Positions 44,849 to 53,130 of a stretch of 64,000 nt of DNA are shown piece by piece (positions within the stretch are counted from its first letter, which is position 1; each line of letters opens with the position of its first letter). The stretch comes from Streptomyces sp. NBC_01498. GTDB taxonomy: Bacteria; Actinomycetota; Actinomycetes; Streptomycetales; Streptomycetaceae. The translations under genes were made by a program, and so were the position numbers. The notes below the pieces were generated by a model, which had not been told where the DNA came from, did no database searches, and worked only from the letters and a program-made list of their open reading frames with translations. The DNA is taken from contig NZ_CP109598.1 of NCBI RefSeq assembly GCF_036327775.1, forward strand, positions 3,906,001 through 3,970,000. Direction: 5' to 3'.

Positions 44849-45235
44849 CTAACCGCCGTCCGCCGCCAGGAGTTTCTCCAACTGCTCGATCGTCGTGGGG
44901 ATGACGCGCTGGAGGCCGACGATGTCCAGGCCCTCGTCGCCGACCAGGGTGAGGAGGGCGCGGTCGCCGATCGCCAGGACCATGATGTGGCCCCCGGCGC
45001 ACCGGGTGACCACGTCCCGCAGCGGGCCGGTGTTGGCCTGCTCGGCCAGCCGGCGGCCGACGCCGAGGGCCGCCGCCGCCAGCGCGGCGATCGACTCGGG
45101 GTGGACCGCGTCGGCGTCGGCGGCGACCAGAAGACCGTCACCCGTCGAGATGACGCTCTCGCCGACCCCCGCGACCGTGTCGCGCAGGGTGGTCAGAACC
45201 TCGACGAGGGCATCGGATGTGCGGGTGTCGTCCAT
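44849..45235 (-). CDS. Roadblock/LC7 domain protein A
   Basis: 128 residues. A roadblock/LC7 fold: VEVLTTLRDTVAGVGESVIS, LLVAADADAVHPESIAALAA, AAALGVGRRLAEQANTGPLR, IMVLAIGDRALLTLVGDEGL. Roadblock proteins act as MglB-type GTPase activators or scaffolds. It is the 3'-most gene of a minus-strand group with a DUF4388 protein and a second roadblock protein. No GTPase or sensor kinase lies in the group, unlike conservons. ATG 45235 chosen over an upstream start. Confidence 0.85.
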   Translation of the reverse strand: MDDTRTSDALVEVLTTLRDTVAGVGESVISTGDGLLVAADADAVHPESIAALAAAALGVGRRLAEQANTGPLRDVVTRCAGGHIMVLAIGDRALLTLVGDEGLDIVGLQRVIPTTIEQLEKLLAADGG

Positions 45236-45283
45236 GGCGTTCCTTGCGGTCGTGGTGTGCACGGAAAACATGCCCGCCTGTGG

Positions 45284-45532
45284 TCAGGACAGGCCGTCGA
45301 GGCCGGCCCGGACCCGGCGCAACAGGTCCAGATCGGGGAAGGACTTGGCGAGGTCCCCGGCGTACGGCAGTCCCGGAAGCCCCGGCAGTCCGGGAACCGC
45401 CGGCGGCTGCCCGCAGTCGCGCCGGGGCAGCGGGGGCGGCAGCGCCCGGACCGGGGTCCGCCGGCCGGTCCTCAGGGCGCACGCCATGGCGAGACGGCGG
45501 CGCCGGGCGGCCCTGCGCCGGCGCGTACTCAC
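45284..45532 (-). CDS. Small basic protein coupled to the DUF4388 gene
   Basis: 82 residues. The GTG overlaps the DUF4388 stop by GTGA (45529-45532), indicating translational coupling. N-terminus is Arg-rich (STRRRRAARRRRLAMACALR), then a Pro/Gly-rich linker with GLPGLPGLPYAGD and a C-terminal helix KSFPDLDLLRRVRAGLDGLS. No family recognised. Likely an adaptor or membrane-proximal protein of the roadblock cluster; this is inferred only from position. Confidence 0.6.
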   Translation of the reverse strand: MSTRRRRAARRRRLAMACALRTGRRTPVRALPPPLPRRDCGQPPAVPGLPGLPGLPYAGDLAKSFPDLDLLRRVRAGLDGLS

Positions 45533-46539
45533 AGGACACCCGGGCGGGCCGGGTGGTGGTTCCCCGGGTCGCGCCGGGGCAGCGGCGCCCCGCCGGTGGC
45601 GGGCGGCGGCTGCGCGTCGACGGAGCGGGGAGCGGTGCTGGGCCGGCCCACCGGGGCGGGCGTGTCGCGGCGGATGAGCCCGAGGGCCTGCATACGGCTC
45701 AGATCCAGCATGACCGCGTACAGTCCGCGCCCCACGGCGAAGGCGATGTCGCGCGGGGTGCGCCGCTCGTTCACCGCGCTCAGCAGCGCGGCGTGGCGGG
45801 GCTGGACGCGGGAGACGGCCGCGCCCGCCTGGCGGATGCGGGTGCGGGCGAACTCCGACGGCGGACCCCACAGGCCGGCCAGCACGGCCATCCGCCGTGT
45901 CGTCTCCGCGGTGACGCGCGCCGGGTCGACGGCGACTCCCGTGACGACGTACGGGCCGGGCTCGTCCAGCTCCCACTCGCCGGGCGGACTGAGCGCGAGG
46001 GCGAACGCGCCGTCGAAGACCGCGGCGGCGCAGACCACCTCGAACTCCTCCCGTCCGACGAGCCCACGGGCCGCCAGCTCCGCCTTCAGGCCGCCCTCGC
46101 GCACGCGTTCACCCGCACGCGCGCGTTCACCCCCGCGCACCTGGTCGCCCCCGCGCACCTGATCGTCCCCGCCCGTGCACGTGTCACCCGTGCCCGTGTC
46201 GCCGGTGCCGCCCGCGCCGGTGCCGCCCGCGCCGGTGCCGCCCGCGCCGGTGCCGCCCGCGCCCGTGGCGCCCGCGCCCGTGCCGCCGGTGTCCCCGCCG
46301 GACGCGGACGCCGCCGCGCGGGCGGACGCCCACTCCGCGTCGGTGATCCGGCCGGACTTGAGCAGAATGGATTCCGCACCCGGAGCGTTCGGCGTCTCGA
46401 CCGAGATCACCAGGCCCTCGCGCAGATGGATCGACCCGCCCGGCGAGCCGGTCAGCCGCACCACGCCGGTGTACGCGTCCTGGTGCAGGGAGTTCAGCAG
46501 CGCGGGCACGTTGTGCGGGCGCCCGGAGCGCGGACTCAC
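45529..46539 (-). CDS. DUF4388/PatA-N-like domain protein
   Basis: 336 residues. N-terminal DUF4388: VPALLNSLHQDAYTGVVRLT, GSIHLREGLVISVETPNAPG, AESILLKSGRITDAEWASAR. A Gly/Ala/Thr-rich linker follows, encoded by a 15-bp tandem repeat (GAGGT)n, then a C-terminal helical domain with HAALLSAVNERRTPRDIAFA and GLYAVMLDLSRMQALGLIRR. Such proteins act in cell-polarity or signalling modules. Overlaps the next roadblock gene (GTGA). Kinase- and GTPase-free context noted. Confidence 0.85.
   Translation of the reverse strand: MSPRSGRPHNVPALLNSLHQDAYTGVVRLTGSPGGSIHLREGLVISVETPNAPGAESILLKSGRITDAEWASARAAASASGGDTGGTGAGATGAGGTGAGGTGAGGTGAGGTGDTGTGDTCTGGDDQVRGGDQVRGGERARAGERVREGGLKAELAARGLVGREEFEVVCAAAVFDGAFALALSPPGEWELDEPGPYVVTGVAVDPARVTAETTRRMAVLAGLWGPPSEFARTRIRQAGAAVSRVQPRHAALLSAVNERRTPRDIAFAVGRGLYAVMLDLSRMQALGLIRRDTPAPVGRPSTAPRSVDAQPPPATGGAPLPRRDPGNHHPARPGVL
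46201..46260 (-). repeat. 15-bp tandem repeat (GCCGGTGCCGCCCGC) x4 within the DUF4388 gene
   Basis: Four perfect copies, with degenerate flanking units (46170-46290). On the minus strand they encode the linker (GAGGT)n. Copy-number change would alter the linker length by five residues. Confidence 0.9.
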
Positions 46540-46889
46540 GCCATCGCCCCCGTCGCGTAGACGCCCAACTCGTGCAGGGTCAGCGCCAGATTGCTCTGCT
46601 CCCGCTCCAGTGTGGCCGCCAGAAGGACGGGATCCCCCCGCTTCGGCACGGTGCGCAGAACGTAGTGATGGCGTGTGCTGGTTACCACGATGCTCTCCAG
46701 TTCCCCCTGGGCGCCGGCGACATGAAGGATGTCACCGACAAGCGCGGCGAAGTCGCCGCATTCGATGCCGTCGACCTCTCCCGGCCCCGCCTGGCCGTAG
46801 ACCAGACCCGTCACCGCGTCGACGAGGGCGACCGCGTCGACGCCCGGTGCGGAGAGCAGCCGGGCCAGGGAAGCTTCGAGCGATGACAC
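46536..46889 (-). CDS. Roadblock/LC7 domain protein B
   Basis: 117 residues. SLEASLARLLSAPGVDAVAL, VDAVTGLVYGQAGPGEVDGI, DFAALVGDILHVAGAQGELE, SIVVTSTRHHYVLRTVP and REQSNLALTLHELGVYATGA match the roadblock fold. GTG 46889 has GAGGGGG upstream. First gene of the minus-strand group (B, DUF4388, small basic protein, A). Diverges from roadblock protein C at 47041, with an AT-rich 150-base promoter region between. Confidence 0.82.
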   Translation of the reverse strand: MSSLEASLARLLSAPGVDAVALVDAVTGLVYGQAGPGEVDGIECGDFAALVGDILHVAGAQGELESIVVTSTRHHYVLRTVPKRGDPVLLAATLEREQSNLALTLHELGVYATGAMA

Positions 46890-47040
46890 TCGTCCCCCTC
46901 TTCACTAATGCTTCACAAGATGACAGAAAGCACAGTAGTTTAAGTTCAAAGTGTCAGGACAGGTCGTCTAGTTGTATTTTTCCGATCGGTCGCCGGTCAA
47001 GGGTCAAACAGTCACCAAACAGTCAAAGGCAGGGCAAGGC
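46890..47040. promoter_or_regulatory. AT-rich divergent promoter region with 11-bp spaced direct repeat
   Basis: Unusually AT-rich. The decamer CAAACAGTCA occurs at 47005-47014 and 47016-47025 (11-base period), just before the roadblock C start. May be a regulator site for both directions. Confidence 0.45.
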
Positions 47041-47406
47041 ATGAACCTCGAAACAGCTCTCAAGGAAGCCATGACCGTGGACGGCGCCATCGGCGTGGCC
47101 GTGGTCGACTACGAGAGCGGCATGTCGCTCGGTACCCTCGGCGGCGGCCAGGGGCTCGACCTGGAAGTGGCCGCGGCGGGCAACACCGAGGTCGTACGGT
47201 CCAAGGCGCGCACCCTCGCGGCGCTTCAGATGAACGACACGATCGAGGACATCCTCATCACGCTCGGGCAGCAGTACCACCTGATACGCCCGATGGTGAG
47301 CAGCAGCGGCAGCCTCTTCCTGTACCTCGCGCTGGACCGCGGCCGGGGCAACCTCGCGCTGGCCCGCCACGCGCTCAAGCGCATCGAGGCCGAGCTGGAG
47401 GTCTGA
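47041..47406 (+). CDS. Roadblock/LC7 domain protein C
   Basis: 121 residues. LETALKEAMTVDGAIGVAVV, DYESGMSLGTLGGGQGLDLE, NTEVVRSKARTLAALQMNDT, IEDILITLGQQYHLIRPMVS and FLYLALDRGRGNLALARHAL. It is divergent from roadblock B. It may act in the same module. Roadblock pairs often form heterodimers, so A, B and C could assemble with each other. Confidence 0.85.
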   Translation: MNLETALKEAMTVDGAIGVAVVDYESGMSLGTLGGGQGLDLEVAAAGNTEVVRSKARTLAALQMNDTIEDILITLGQQYHLIRPMVSSSGSLFLYLALDRGRGNLALARHALKRIEAELEV

Positions 47407-47478
47407 CGGCGCGCCTGGCCCCGGATGCGCGCCCGGCCCCGGATCGTCACGGGTGGCTTCCCTGACAGGATGGGTGCC

Positions 47479-48012
47479 ATGACCGAGATCCGTACCCCCC
47501 GCCTCCTGCTGCGCCGCTGGACCGACGACGACCTCGTCCCGATGGCCGAGATCAACGCGGACCCGCAGGTCATGCGGTGGATCGGCGACGGCTCGGTCCG
47601 TGACCTCGAAGAGACGGCCGAGGACATCGAGCGCTGGGAGGAGGAGTGGGACGACGAGGGCTTCGGGCTGTTCGCCGTCGAACTCCTCGCCTCGGGCGAA
47701 CTGATCGGCTTCACCGGTCTCTCCGTACCCGAGTTCCTGCCCGAGGTGCTCCCCGACGTGGAGATCGGCTGGCGGCTGGGGGCGCCGTTCTGGGGACAGG
47801 GGTACGCCTCCGAAGCAGCACACGCGGTCCTGGAGTTCGCTCTCCAGGACCGCAATCTGGACCGTGTCGTGGCGATCAACCGGCTGGGCAACGAGGAGTC
47901 GGAGAACGTCATGCGCAAGCTCGGCATGACCTACGACCACGAGACGAAGCACCCGGAGTTCGGCTTCGCGCTGCACGTCCACTTCATCGACCTCACCGAA
48001 TACGCGGCTTGA
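47479..48012 (+). CDS. GNAT N-acetyltransferase (RimJ/RimL type)
   Basis: 177 residues. Acetyltransf_3 fold: IRTPRLLLRRWTDDDLVPMA, WRLGAPFWGQGYASEAAHAV (acetyl-CoA loop) and VVAINRLGNEESENVMRKLG followed by M. Typical for ribosomal-protein or small-molecule acetylation. Alone after the roadblock C gene (72-base gap). Confidence 0.88.
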   Translation: MTEIRTPRLLLRRWTDDDLVPMAEINADPQVMRWIGDGSVRDLEETAEDIERWEEEWDDEGFGLFAVELLASGELIGFTGLSVPEFLPEVLPDVEIGWRLGAPFWGQGYASEAAHAVLEFALQDRNLDRVVAINRLGNEESENVMRKLGMTYDHETKHPEFGFALHVHFIDLTEYAA

Positions 48013-48082
48013 GCGTCTCGATGGACGGGGCGACGGCGGGCGGCGGGGACGCGGGCGGAAGCGTGGGCGGTCGGCCGGGCGC

Positions 48083-48220
48083 GCCGACGACTACGTCCTG
48101 GCGGTCGAACCGGCCGCGATCGTGGCGGCTGAGGAGCGTGGCGCGCACCGGCTGTATGTGGTGCTGACCAGGGCGGTGTCCCGGCTGCACGTGCTGCACA
48201 GCGACGAGTTGCCCTTCTGA
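48083..48220 (+). pseudogene. C-terminal remnant of a UvrD/HelD-type helicase
   Basis: Frame 48083-48220 encodes ADDYVLAVEPAAIVAAEERG, then AHRLYVVLTRAVSRLHVLHS and DELPF. This is the end of a superfamily-1 helicase: motif VI LYVVLTRAVSRL. The remainder of the helicase is missing. The frame lacks a start and directly abuts the GNAT gene. Confidence 0.6.
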
Positions 48221-48295
48221 GCGGGGTGAGCGGTGTACGCGGTCCGAACCGGTGTACGGCGCCGGACGCGGGGCCATGATCCGGCCATGGCCGGG

Positions 48296-48301
48296 TAGCG
48301 T
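48296..48301 (+). promoter_or_regulatory. -10 element of the GNAT at 48308 (leaderless start)
   Basis: TAGCGT six bases before the ATG at 48308. Confidence 0.45.
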
Positions 48302-48307
48302 CCGCAT

Positions 48308-48898
48308 ATGCCCGCACTCGACCACGCCCACGGAACCGCCCCCGACAACGACCTCGACAACGACCGTGACCGTGACCGTGACAACGACGGCGACCAGGCA
48401 CCCGCGCCCGCACTTCAGCTTCTTCGTCTCGACCACGCCCCGGCGCTGCTCGCCTTCGAGTACGAGAACCGGGCGTACTTCGCTGTGTCGGTCCGCGACC
48501 GGGGCGAGTCGTACTTCGCTCGTTTCGCCGAACGGCTCGGCGATCTGCTCACCGAACAGGCCGCCGGGCTGCACTACTTCCACGTCCTGGTGAGCGGCGA
48601 CGGCACGACGGCGGACGAGGTGATCGGGCGGGTGAACCTGGTGGACGTGGCGGACGGCTCCGCCGAACTGGGCTACCGGATCGCGGAGAAGGCGGCGGGC
48701 AAGGGCCTGGCGACGGAGGCCGTGCGGGAGGTCTGCGCCCTGGCCGCCGAGACGTACGGGCTGACCACGCTGCGCGCGGCGGCCCACCACGACAACGCGG
48801 CCTCGCGCGCCGTACTCGAACATGCGGGGTTCACCGCCACCGGCGAGAGCGAGATCGACGGCCGCCCCGCCACGCACTACATCCGCACGCTGAGCTGA
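48308..48898 (+). CDS. GNAT N-acetyltransferase with Asp-rich head
   Basis: 196 residues. Leading DHAHGTAPDNDLDNDRDRDRDNDGD is an acidic repetitive head. The acetyltransferase core includes LQLLRLDHAPALLAFEYENR, LGYRIAEKAAGKGLATEAVR and AAAHHDNAASRAVLEHAGF. Start has no Shine-Dalgarno but a TAGCGT -10 six bases upstream. Overlaps the next gene on the opposite strand by 22 bases. Confidence 0.85.
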   Translation: MPALDHAHGTAPDNDLDNDRDRDRDNDGDQAPAPALQLLRLDHAPALLAFEYENRAYFAVSVRDRGESYFARFAERLGDLLTEQAAGLHYFHVLVSGDGTTADEVIGRVNLVDVADGSAELGYRIAEKAAGKGLATEAVREVCALAAETYGLTTLRAAAHHDNAASRAVLEHAGFTATGESEIDGRPATHYIRTLS

Positions 48899-49659
48899 GC
48901 CCCCAGCTCCCGGAACCCGAGCCGCGCGGCCACCCGCCGGGACGCGTACGGGCGGGCCCGCCACTGCGGCAGCAGACCGTCGTCGAGCGCGTGGGACACC
49001 GCCGCCGAGGCGACGGTCCCGGCCAGACCCCGGCCCCGCCGGTGCGGGGCGACCAGCACACTGAGATGGGCGACGGAGCGCGGCCAGGTCACGTACCCGG
49101 CGGCGGCGATCACGTCACCGCCCCCGCCCCGGCCACCGTCACTCCCGCCGTCGTGCCCGCGATCGCGGAGCAGGAACGCGGGTGACGTGATCTCGTCCAG
49201 GCCGCTCTCGCCCGCGTCGTCGGGCCCGGCGGCGGCGAGCAGCGCGGCGTAGGACGCGGGATCGTCGCTCGTCTCCGCGGGGGCGGCGGCGGGCGGGAGG
49301 GTGTTCCCGTCCGGGTACGTGTCCCGGTCCAGGTAGAAGAGCGCGGCGGGCCCCAGCACGTCGAGTACCGGCGCCGTACCGCTCAGGGCCTTGCCGAGCC
49401 GGACCGGGTCGGTCAGCTCCTCGTACGACAGCCTCCGCACCGCCTCGCCCAGCGCCCCGGCGGTGCGCGCGTCCGGCGCGGTGACGAGGGCGGCGTCCCC
49501 GATCCGTACGATCCCGGCCCAGCCGGGCGGACAGAGCAGCGAGCCGGGCGCGACCGCGACACCGGCCGGTGTGCCGAACCCGACCGGGACACCGGCGAGT
49601 TCGGTCCACAACGCGCGGGCGCGCGCCACGGTTCGAGCGTGTCCGGAGTCGTGGTCCAT
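48877..49659 (-). CDS. GNAT N-acetyltransferase, two-part
   Basis: 260 residues. The N-terminal half (VARARALWTELAGVPVGFGT, VVTAPDARTAGAL-like RIGDAALVTAPDARTAGALG) resembles the DUF-type substrate domain; the C-terminal half has the GNAT loop VLVAPHRRGRGLAGTVASAA. A Gly/Asp insertion GHDGGSDGGRGGGGD interrupts the core. Start ATG 49659 has TACCGT eight bases upstream and no Shine-Dalgarno. Convergent 3' overlap with the preceding gene. Confidence 0.82.
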   Translation of the reverse strand: MDHDSGHARTVARARALWTELAGVPVGFGTPAGVAVAPGSLLCPPGWAGIVRIGDAALVTAPDARTAGALGEAVRRLSYEELTDPVRLGKALSGTAPVLDVLGPAALFYLDRDTYPDGNTLPPAAAPAETSDDPASYAALLAAAGPDDAGESGLDEITSPAFLLRDRGHDGGSDGGRGGGGDVIAAAGYVTWPRSVAHLSVLVAPHRRGRGLAGTVASAAVSHALDDGLLPQWRARPYASRRVAARLGFRELGAQLSVRM

Positions 49660-49742
49660 ACGTCGGAACGGTAGGCCGCAAGCGCACGCGGCGCGACCGA
49701 CTTCTCCGGGGCCGCCGAAGGCCCGAACTAGCATGCCCAGCC

Positions 49743-50996
49743 ATGAGTTCCGAACCGCCCTCCGCCTCCGAACCGCCCTCCGCCGCTGAACCGCCCTCAG
49801 TCTCGACCTCCGCACCCTCCGGCCCCGTCATCCCCTACCGGATCGACATCCCGCAGGCCGACCTGGACGACCTCCACCACCGCCTCGACCGCACCCGCTG
49901 GCCCGACGAACTGCCCGGCGCGGGGTGGGCGTACGGCATCCCGCTCGCCCCGCTCCGCGCGCTGGCGCACCACTGGCGGCACACGTACGACTGGCGTGCC
50001 GCCGAGGCGGAGCTGAACGAGTGGCCGCAGTTCACCACCACGATCGACGGCGCGCGGATCCACTTCGCCCATGTCCGGTCACCCGAGCCGGACGCGATCC
50101 CGCTGATCATGACGCACGGCTGGCCCGGCTCGATCGTGGAGTTCGCCGACGTGGCCGGCCCGCTCACCGACCCCCGCGCGCACGGCGGCGACCCGGCCGA
50201 CGCCTTCCACCTGGTGCTGCCGGGCATCCCCGGCTTCGGCCTGTCCGGGCCCACGCGCGAGAAGGGCTGGGAGTTCCGGCGGGTGGCGTCGGCGTTCGGC
50301 GAGCTGATGCGGCGGCTGGGCTACGAGCGGTACGGCACCCAGGGCGGTGACTGGGGCGCGGCCGTCTCCCGCGAACTGGGCCGCCTCCGGCCGGGCGAGG
50401 TCATCGGCGTACACCTCAACCTGCTGCCGGGCGGAGGCGCGACCCACGAACCGACGGGCGCCGAACTGGCCCCGCTGAGCCCGTCCGAGCGCGGGCGCAC
50501 ACGGGCGTCCTGGGAACGGGCACGGGAGTTCGCCCGCGAACGCCAGGGGTACGCCGACATCCAGTCGACGCGCCCGGGGACGCTGGCGTACGGCCTGACG
50601 GACTCACCGGTCGGCCAACTGGCCTGGATCGCCGAGAAGTTCCACGAGTGGACGGACACGACGAACGGCCGCCCGTTCGGCGCGGTCGACCGCGACCGGC
50701 TGCTCACGAACGTGATGCTGTACTGGCTCACCGCCACCGCCGGCTCCTCCGCCCGCCTCTACTACGAGCGGGCGCACGCCGCCTACTGGGGTTCACCACC
50801 CGCCCCGTCCCCCGTCCCGACGGCCCTGGCCGACTTCCCGCACGACAATTTCATCCCCCTGCGCCACATCGCGGACCGGACGAACAACATCACCCGCTGG
50901 ACGTCGTACGACCGGGGCGGCCACTTCCCGGCACTTGAGGTACCGGAGCTACTGACCACCGACATCCGGGAGTTCTTCCGCACTCTGCGCCACTGA
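49743..50996 (+). CDS. Epoxide hydrolase (EHN-type alpha/beta hydrolase)
   Basis: 417 residues. N-terminal EHN domain (IPQADLDDLHHRLDRTRWPD), oxyanion/loop HGWPGS at 125-130, nucleophile Asp203 in YGTQGGDWGAAVS, lid residues, and catalytic His in GGHFPALEVPELL. The first about 28 residues are Ser/Pro/Glu-rich. It hydrolyses epoxides to diols; substrate not inferable. ATG 49743 has TAGCAT eight bases upstream (leaderless). Its 3' end overlaps the DUF4037 gene by 48 bases on the opposite strand. Confidence 0.9.
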   Translation: MSSEPPSASEPPSAAEPPSVSTSAPSGPVIPYRIDIPQADLDDLHHRLDRTRWPDELPGAGWAYGIPLAPLRALAHHWRHTYDWRAAEAELNEWPQFTTTIDGARIHFAHVRSPEPDAIPLIMTHGWPGSIVEFADVAGPLTDPRAHGGDPADAFHLVLPGIPGFGLSGPTREKGWEFRRVASAFGELMRRLGYERYGTQGGDWGAAVSRELGRLRPGEVIGVHLNLLPGGGATHEPTGAELAPLSPSERGRTRASWERAREFARERQGYADIQSTRPGTLAYGLTDSPVGQLAWIAEKFHEWTDTTNGRPFGAVDRDRLLTNVMLYWLTATAGSSARLYYERAHAAYWGSPPAPSPVPTALADFPHDNFIPLRHIADRTNNITRWTSYDRGGHFPALEVPELLTTDIREFFRTLRH

Positions 50997-52196
50997 CCGG
51001 GGTCCGCCCGCCGCCGGGCCGTCGACGGCGGCATCGACGGCGGCGCGCCGGGGGCCGTTCAGCGCGAGGAAGTCCGTGCAGTCGGCCCACTGGTCGACCC
51101 CGCCCGTCAGCGGCAGACCGCGCAGTACGGGGTCGGTGACGGTCGCCGCGAGCGCTCGGGCGAAACGATCCGCGTGCAGCACCTGGAACGGCCGGGCATG
51201 GTACGGCCTGCGCGCCGGGTCCACGTGTTGCGCGAGTCCCGTCCGGTTCTGGAGCGCGGCGACGCACTCGTAGGCATCGCACAGATGCCGCTCCCGCTCC
51301 GGATACGCCGTCGCGGCCAGGGCACCCGTCAGCGACGGGGTCAGCTCACCGGCGACAGCGAGCCGTGCGAAGGCGCTGCCCAGCCATTTGCTGTAGGGGG
51401 CGTACGTACGCTCCAGCAGCAGGCACAGCCGCATCAGGTCGCGCACCAGCCGTCCCGCGACGACCGCCGAGCCGAGCGCGTCTCCCGCCTCGGCGCACCG
51501 GCCGACAAACGCTTCCTCCTGGGAGATCCGCTGCCACTGGCAGGCCAGCAGATAACGCCAGACCTGATCGGGATACCAGGCCAGCCGGTCCCGCGCCGGA
51601 CCGAGCGTGCCGAGTCCGTCGTGGAACACCGCGCCACCGGTCACCTCGGCGAGGCGCTGCTGGGGCATCGCGAGCCAGTCACGCACGGTCGGCGTGACAT
51701 GCGCGCCACCCGCGAGGTACGGGGCGGGTGCGGCGTGCGCGACGCCCGGGCCGGATGCGGTGTGCGGGGCGGACAGACCCAGATGACCGGTCAGCCAGCC
51801 GTCGAGATCGCCGACCGAGACCCGGTGGTCCACCGGGCCGTCCGTCAACTCCATTCGCCCGACGGGGTCTTCGGCGCTGTCGTGGTGGAAGTGCGTGGAC
51901 CAGCCCCGTACGTGCTTCGGCAGCCGCCGGGCGAGGAGCGCGCGCAACTCGGTCCCGTGCGCGGCGACATCCTCCCGCGCGAGGAAGAGACTCAGCCGGG
52001 GTCCCCACTCGTGGTCGGCGGACCGGGCGGAGTCGAACCCCAGAACCTCGGAGCCGGATCCGACCCGCGCGGCGCTGTACCGCAGTCCGGGACGCTCGCG
52101 GTCGAGGAGGGGTCGTACCGCCTCCTCGTACAGGACGCGGGACAGGTCCAGACCGGGGAGGAAGGCGGCCGGGCGACGGGCGTGAGGGCTGTTCAT
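50949..52196 (-). CDS. DUF4037 domain protein
   Basis: 415 residues. DUF4037 signatures: RPAAFLPGLDLSRVLYEEAV, GLRYSAARVGSGSEVLGFDS with the DSARSADHEWGPRL acidic pair of the nucleotidyltransferase fold, WYPDQVWRYLLACQWQRISQ and EAFVGRCAEAGDALGSAVVA. Predicted nucleotidyltransferase-like; no biochemical role assigned. ATG 52196 was chosen because the frame upstream is pseudogene sequence. The 3' end overlaps the epoxide hydrolase. Confidence 0.85.
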   Translation of the reverse strand: MNSPHARRPAAFLPGLDLSRVLYEEAVRPLLDRERPGLRYSAARVGSGSEVLGFDSARSADHEWGPRLSLFLAREDVAAHGTELRALLARRLPKHVRGWSTHFHHDSAEDPVGRMELTDGPVDHRVSVGDLDGWLTGHLGLSAPHTASGPGVAHAAPAPYLAGGAHVTPTVRDWLAMPQQRLAEVTGGAVFHDGLGTLGPARDRLAWYPDQVWRYLLACQWQRISQEEAFVGRCAEAGDALGSAVVAGRLVRDLMRLCLLLERTYAPYSKWLGSAFARLAVAGELTPSLTGALAATAYPERERHLCDAYECVAALQNRTGLAQHVDPARRPYHARPFQVLHADRFARALAATVTDPVLRGLPLTGGVDQWADCTDFLALNGPRRAAVDAAVDGPAAGGPRSVAQSAEELPDVGGQ

Positions 52197-52299
52197 CCGG
52201 CCACTCTGCCGAAGGTGCGGGGTGTCGGCGAGCGAATTCGTGCACCGCCGCCCCGGCGGGTGCCGCCCGTCCAGCGCGCCCCCGCCTTTCTCCCCGCCC

Positions 52300-52680
52300 C
52301 CGTCCCCACCCGCTCCGCCAGGAAGTCCTCCTACGTGCGCTTTCCCGGTGTCGGCGCCGGTGAGGGTCAGGTTGTGCCCCGCGCGGTACGCGCGGCCGAT
52401 CCTGCCCGGGAGGGGGAGCGGCAGAGACGGGCGGCGTTTGCCGCGTGCGTGGAGGTAGCCGCGGCACAGGTCGTCCAGCCCGCACACCGTCGGGCCCGCC
52501 AGGTCGGCGACCCGGCCGGACGGGGCGCCGAGGGGCAGGGGCACCAGCCGGTCCGCCACGCCGCGGGCGTCGACCGGCTGCAACCGGACGGCGCCGGGGA
52601 CCGGCAATACCGGCAATACCGGCAGCACCGGCAGTTGCGCCATGGTGCTCGCCAGGGTCAGGGCCAGGTCGTGGACTGGT
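52300..52680 (-). pseudogene. C-terminal remnant of an NmrA-like SDR (NAD(P)H-binding) gene
   Basis: The minus strand encodes VHDLALTLASTMAQLPVLPV, then AVRLQPVDARGVADRLVPLP and LAGPTVCGLDDLCRGYLHAR and GKRRPSLPLPLPGRIGRAYR, clear NmrA/YbjT-like C-terminal sequence. The Rossmann N-terminus is missing. At 52331-52333 a TAG replaces the Trp of the terminal KRTWEDFLAERV motif, which lies in another frame. So there is truncation, frameshift and nonsense. Part of a divergent pair that lost both 5' ends. Confidence 0.65.
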
Positions 52681-52739
52681 GGGCCGCCCGCAGCGTCGTC
52701 CACGGCAGCCCGGAGCCTTCACGGCGCATTCGGCGCGCT

Positions 52740-52884
52740 CGGCGCGGATGGGTCCTGCGGGCCGACCGGGCGGCTGTTCCTGGTGCTCGCCTTCACGATC
52801 GGCGACGGGGTGATCACGGGGATGGACATCGTCGCGGACCCGGACCGGCTGCGGGGGACGGAGATCGCGGTCCTCGACGCGTGA
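52740..52884 (+). pseudogene. C-terminal remnant of a SigJ-type ECF sigma factor
   Basis: Frame ending at 52884 encodes GPTGRLFLVLAFTIGDGVIT, then GMDIVADPDRLRGTEIAVLD. This is the NTF2-like C-terminal end of ECF41/SigJ-type sigma factors. Everything upstream is absent. It faces the truncated SDR gene, the usual neighbour of such sigma genes. Confidence 0.6.
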
Positions 52885-53130
52885 GGGAGGTCGGGCGCTC
52901 GTAGGCCCGCTCGTACGGCGGGCTGGTGAGGCCCTCCCGTACGGCCGCCCGTAGGTCCGTCCCGGAAGGCCGCCCGTACGGTGCCCGCACGAGGCGAGGG
53001 CCACGCGCGTCAGCACCGACGGTGACGGAGACCTACCGCGCGGTCATGGACCTGAGGACCGACCTCGGCGACCCTGGCAGAGAGCGCCCGGCGAACCGAC
53101 GGATCGACCGACAGTGAAGTGAGCCCTCTG

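Noticed and set aside
52020..52050. T-arm-like GGGTTCGACTCC on the minus strand
   Set aside because: It lies in the DUF4037 coding sequence (EVLGFDSARSADHE) and no acceptor or anticodon arms surround it, so not a tRNA.
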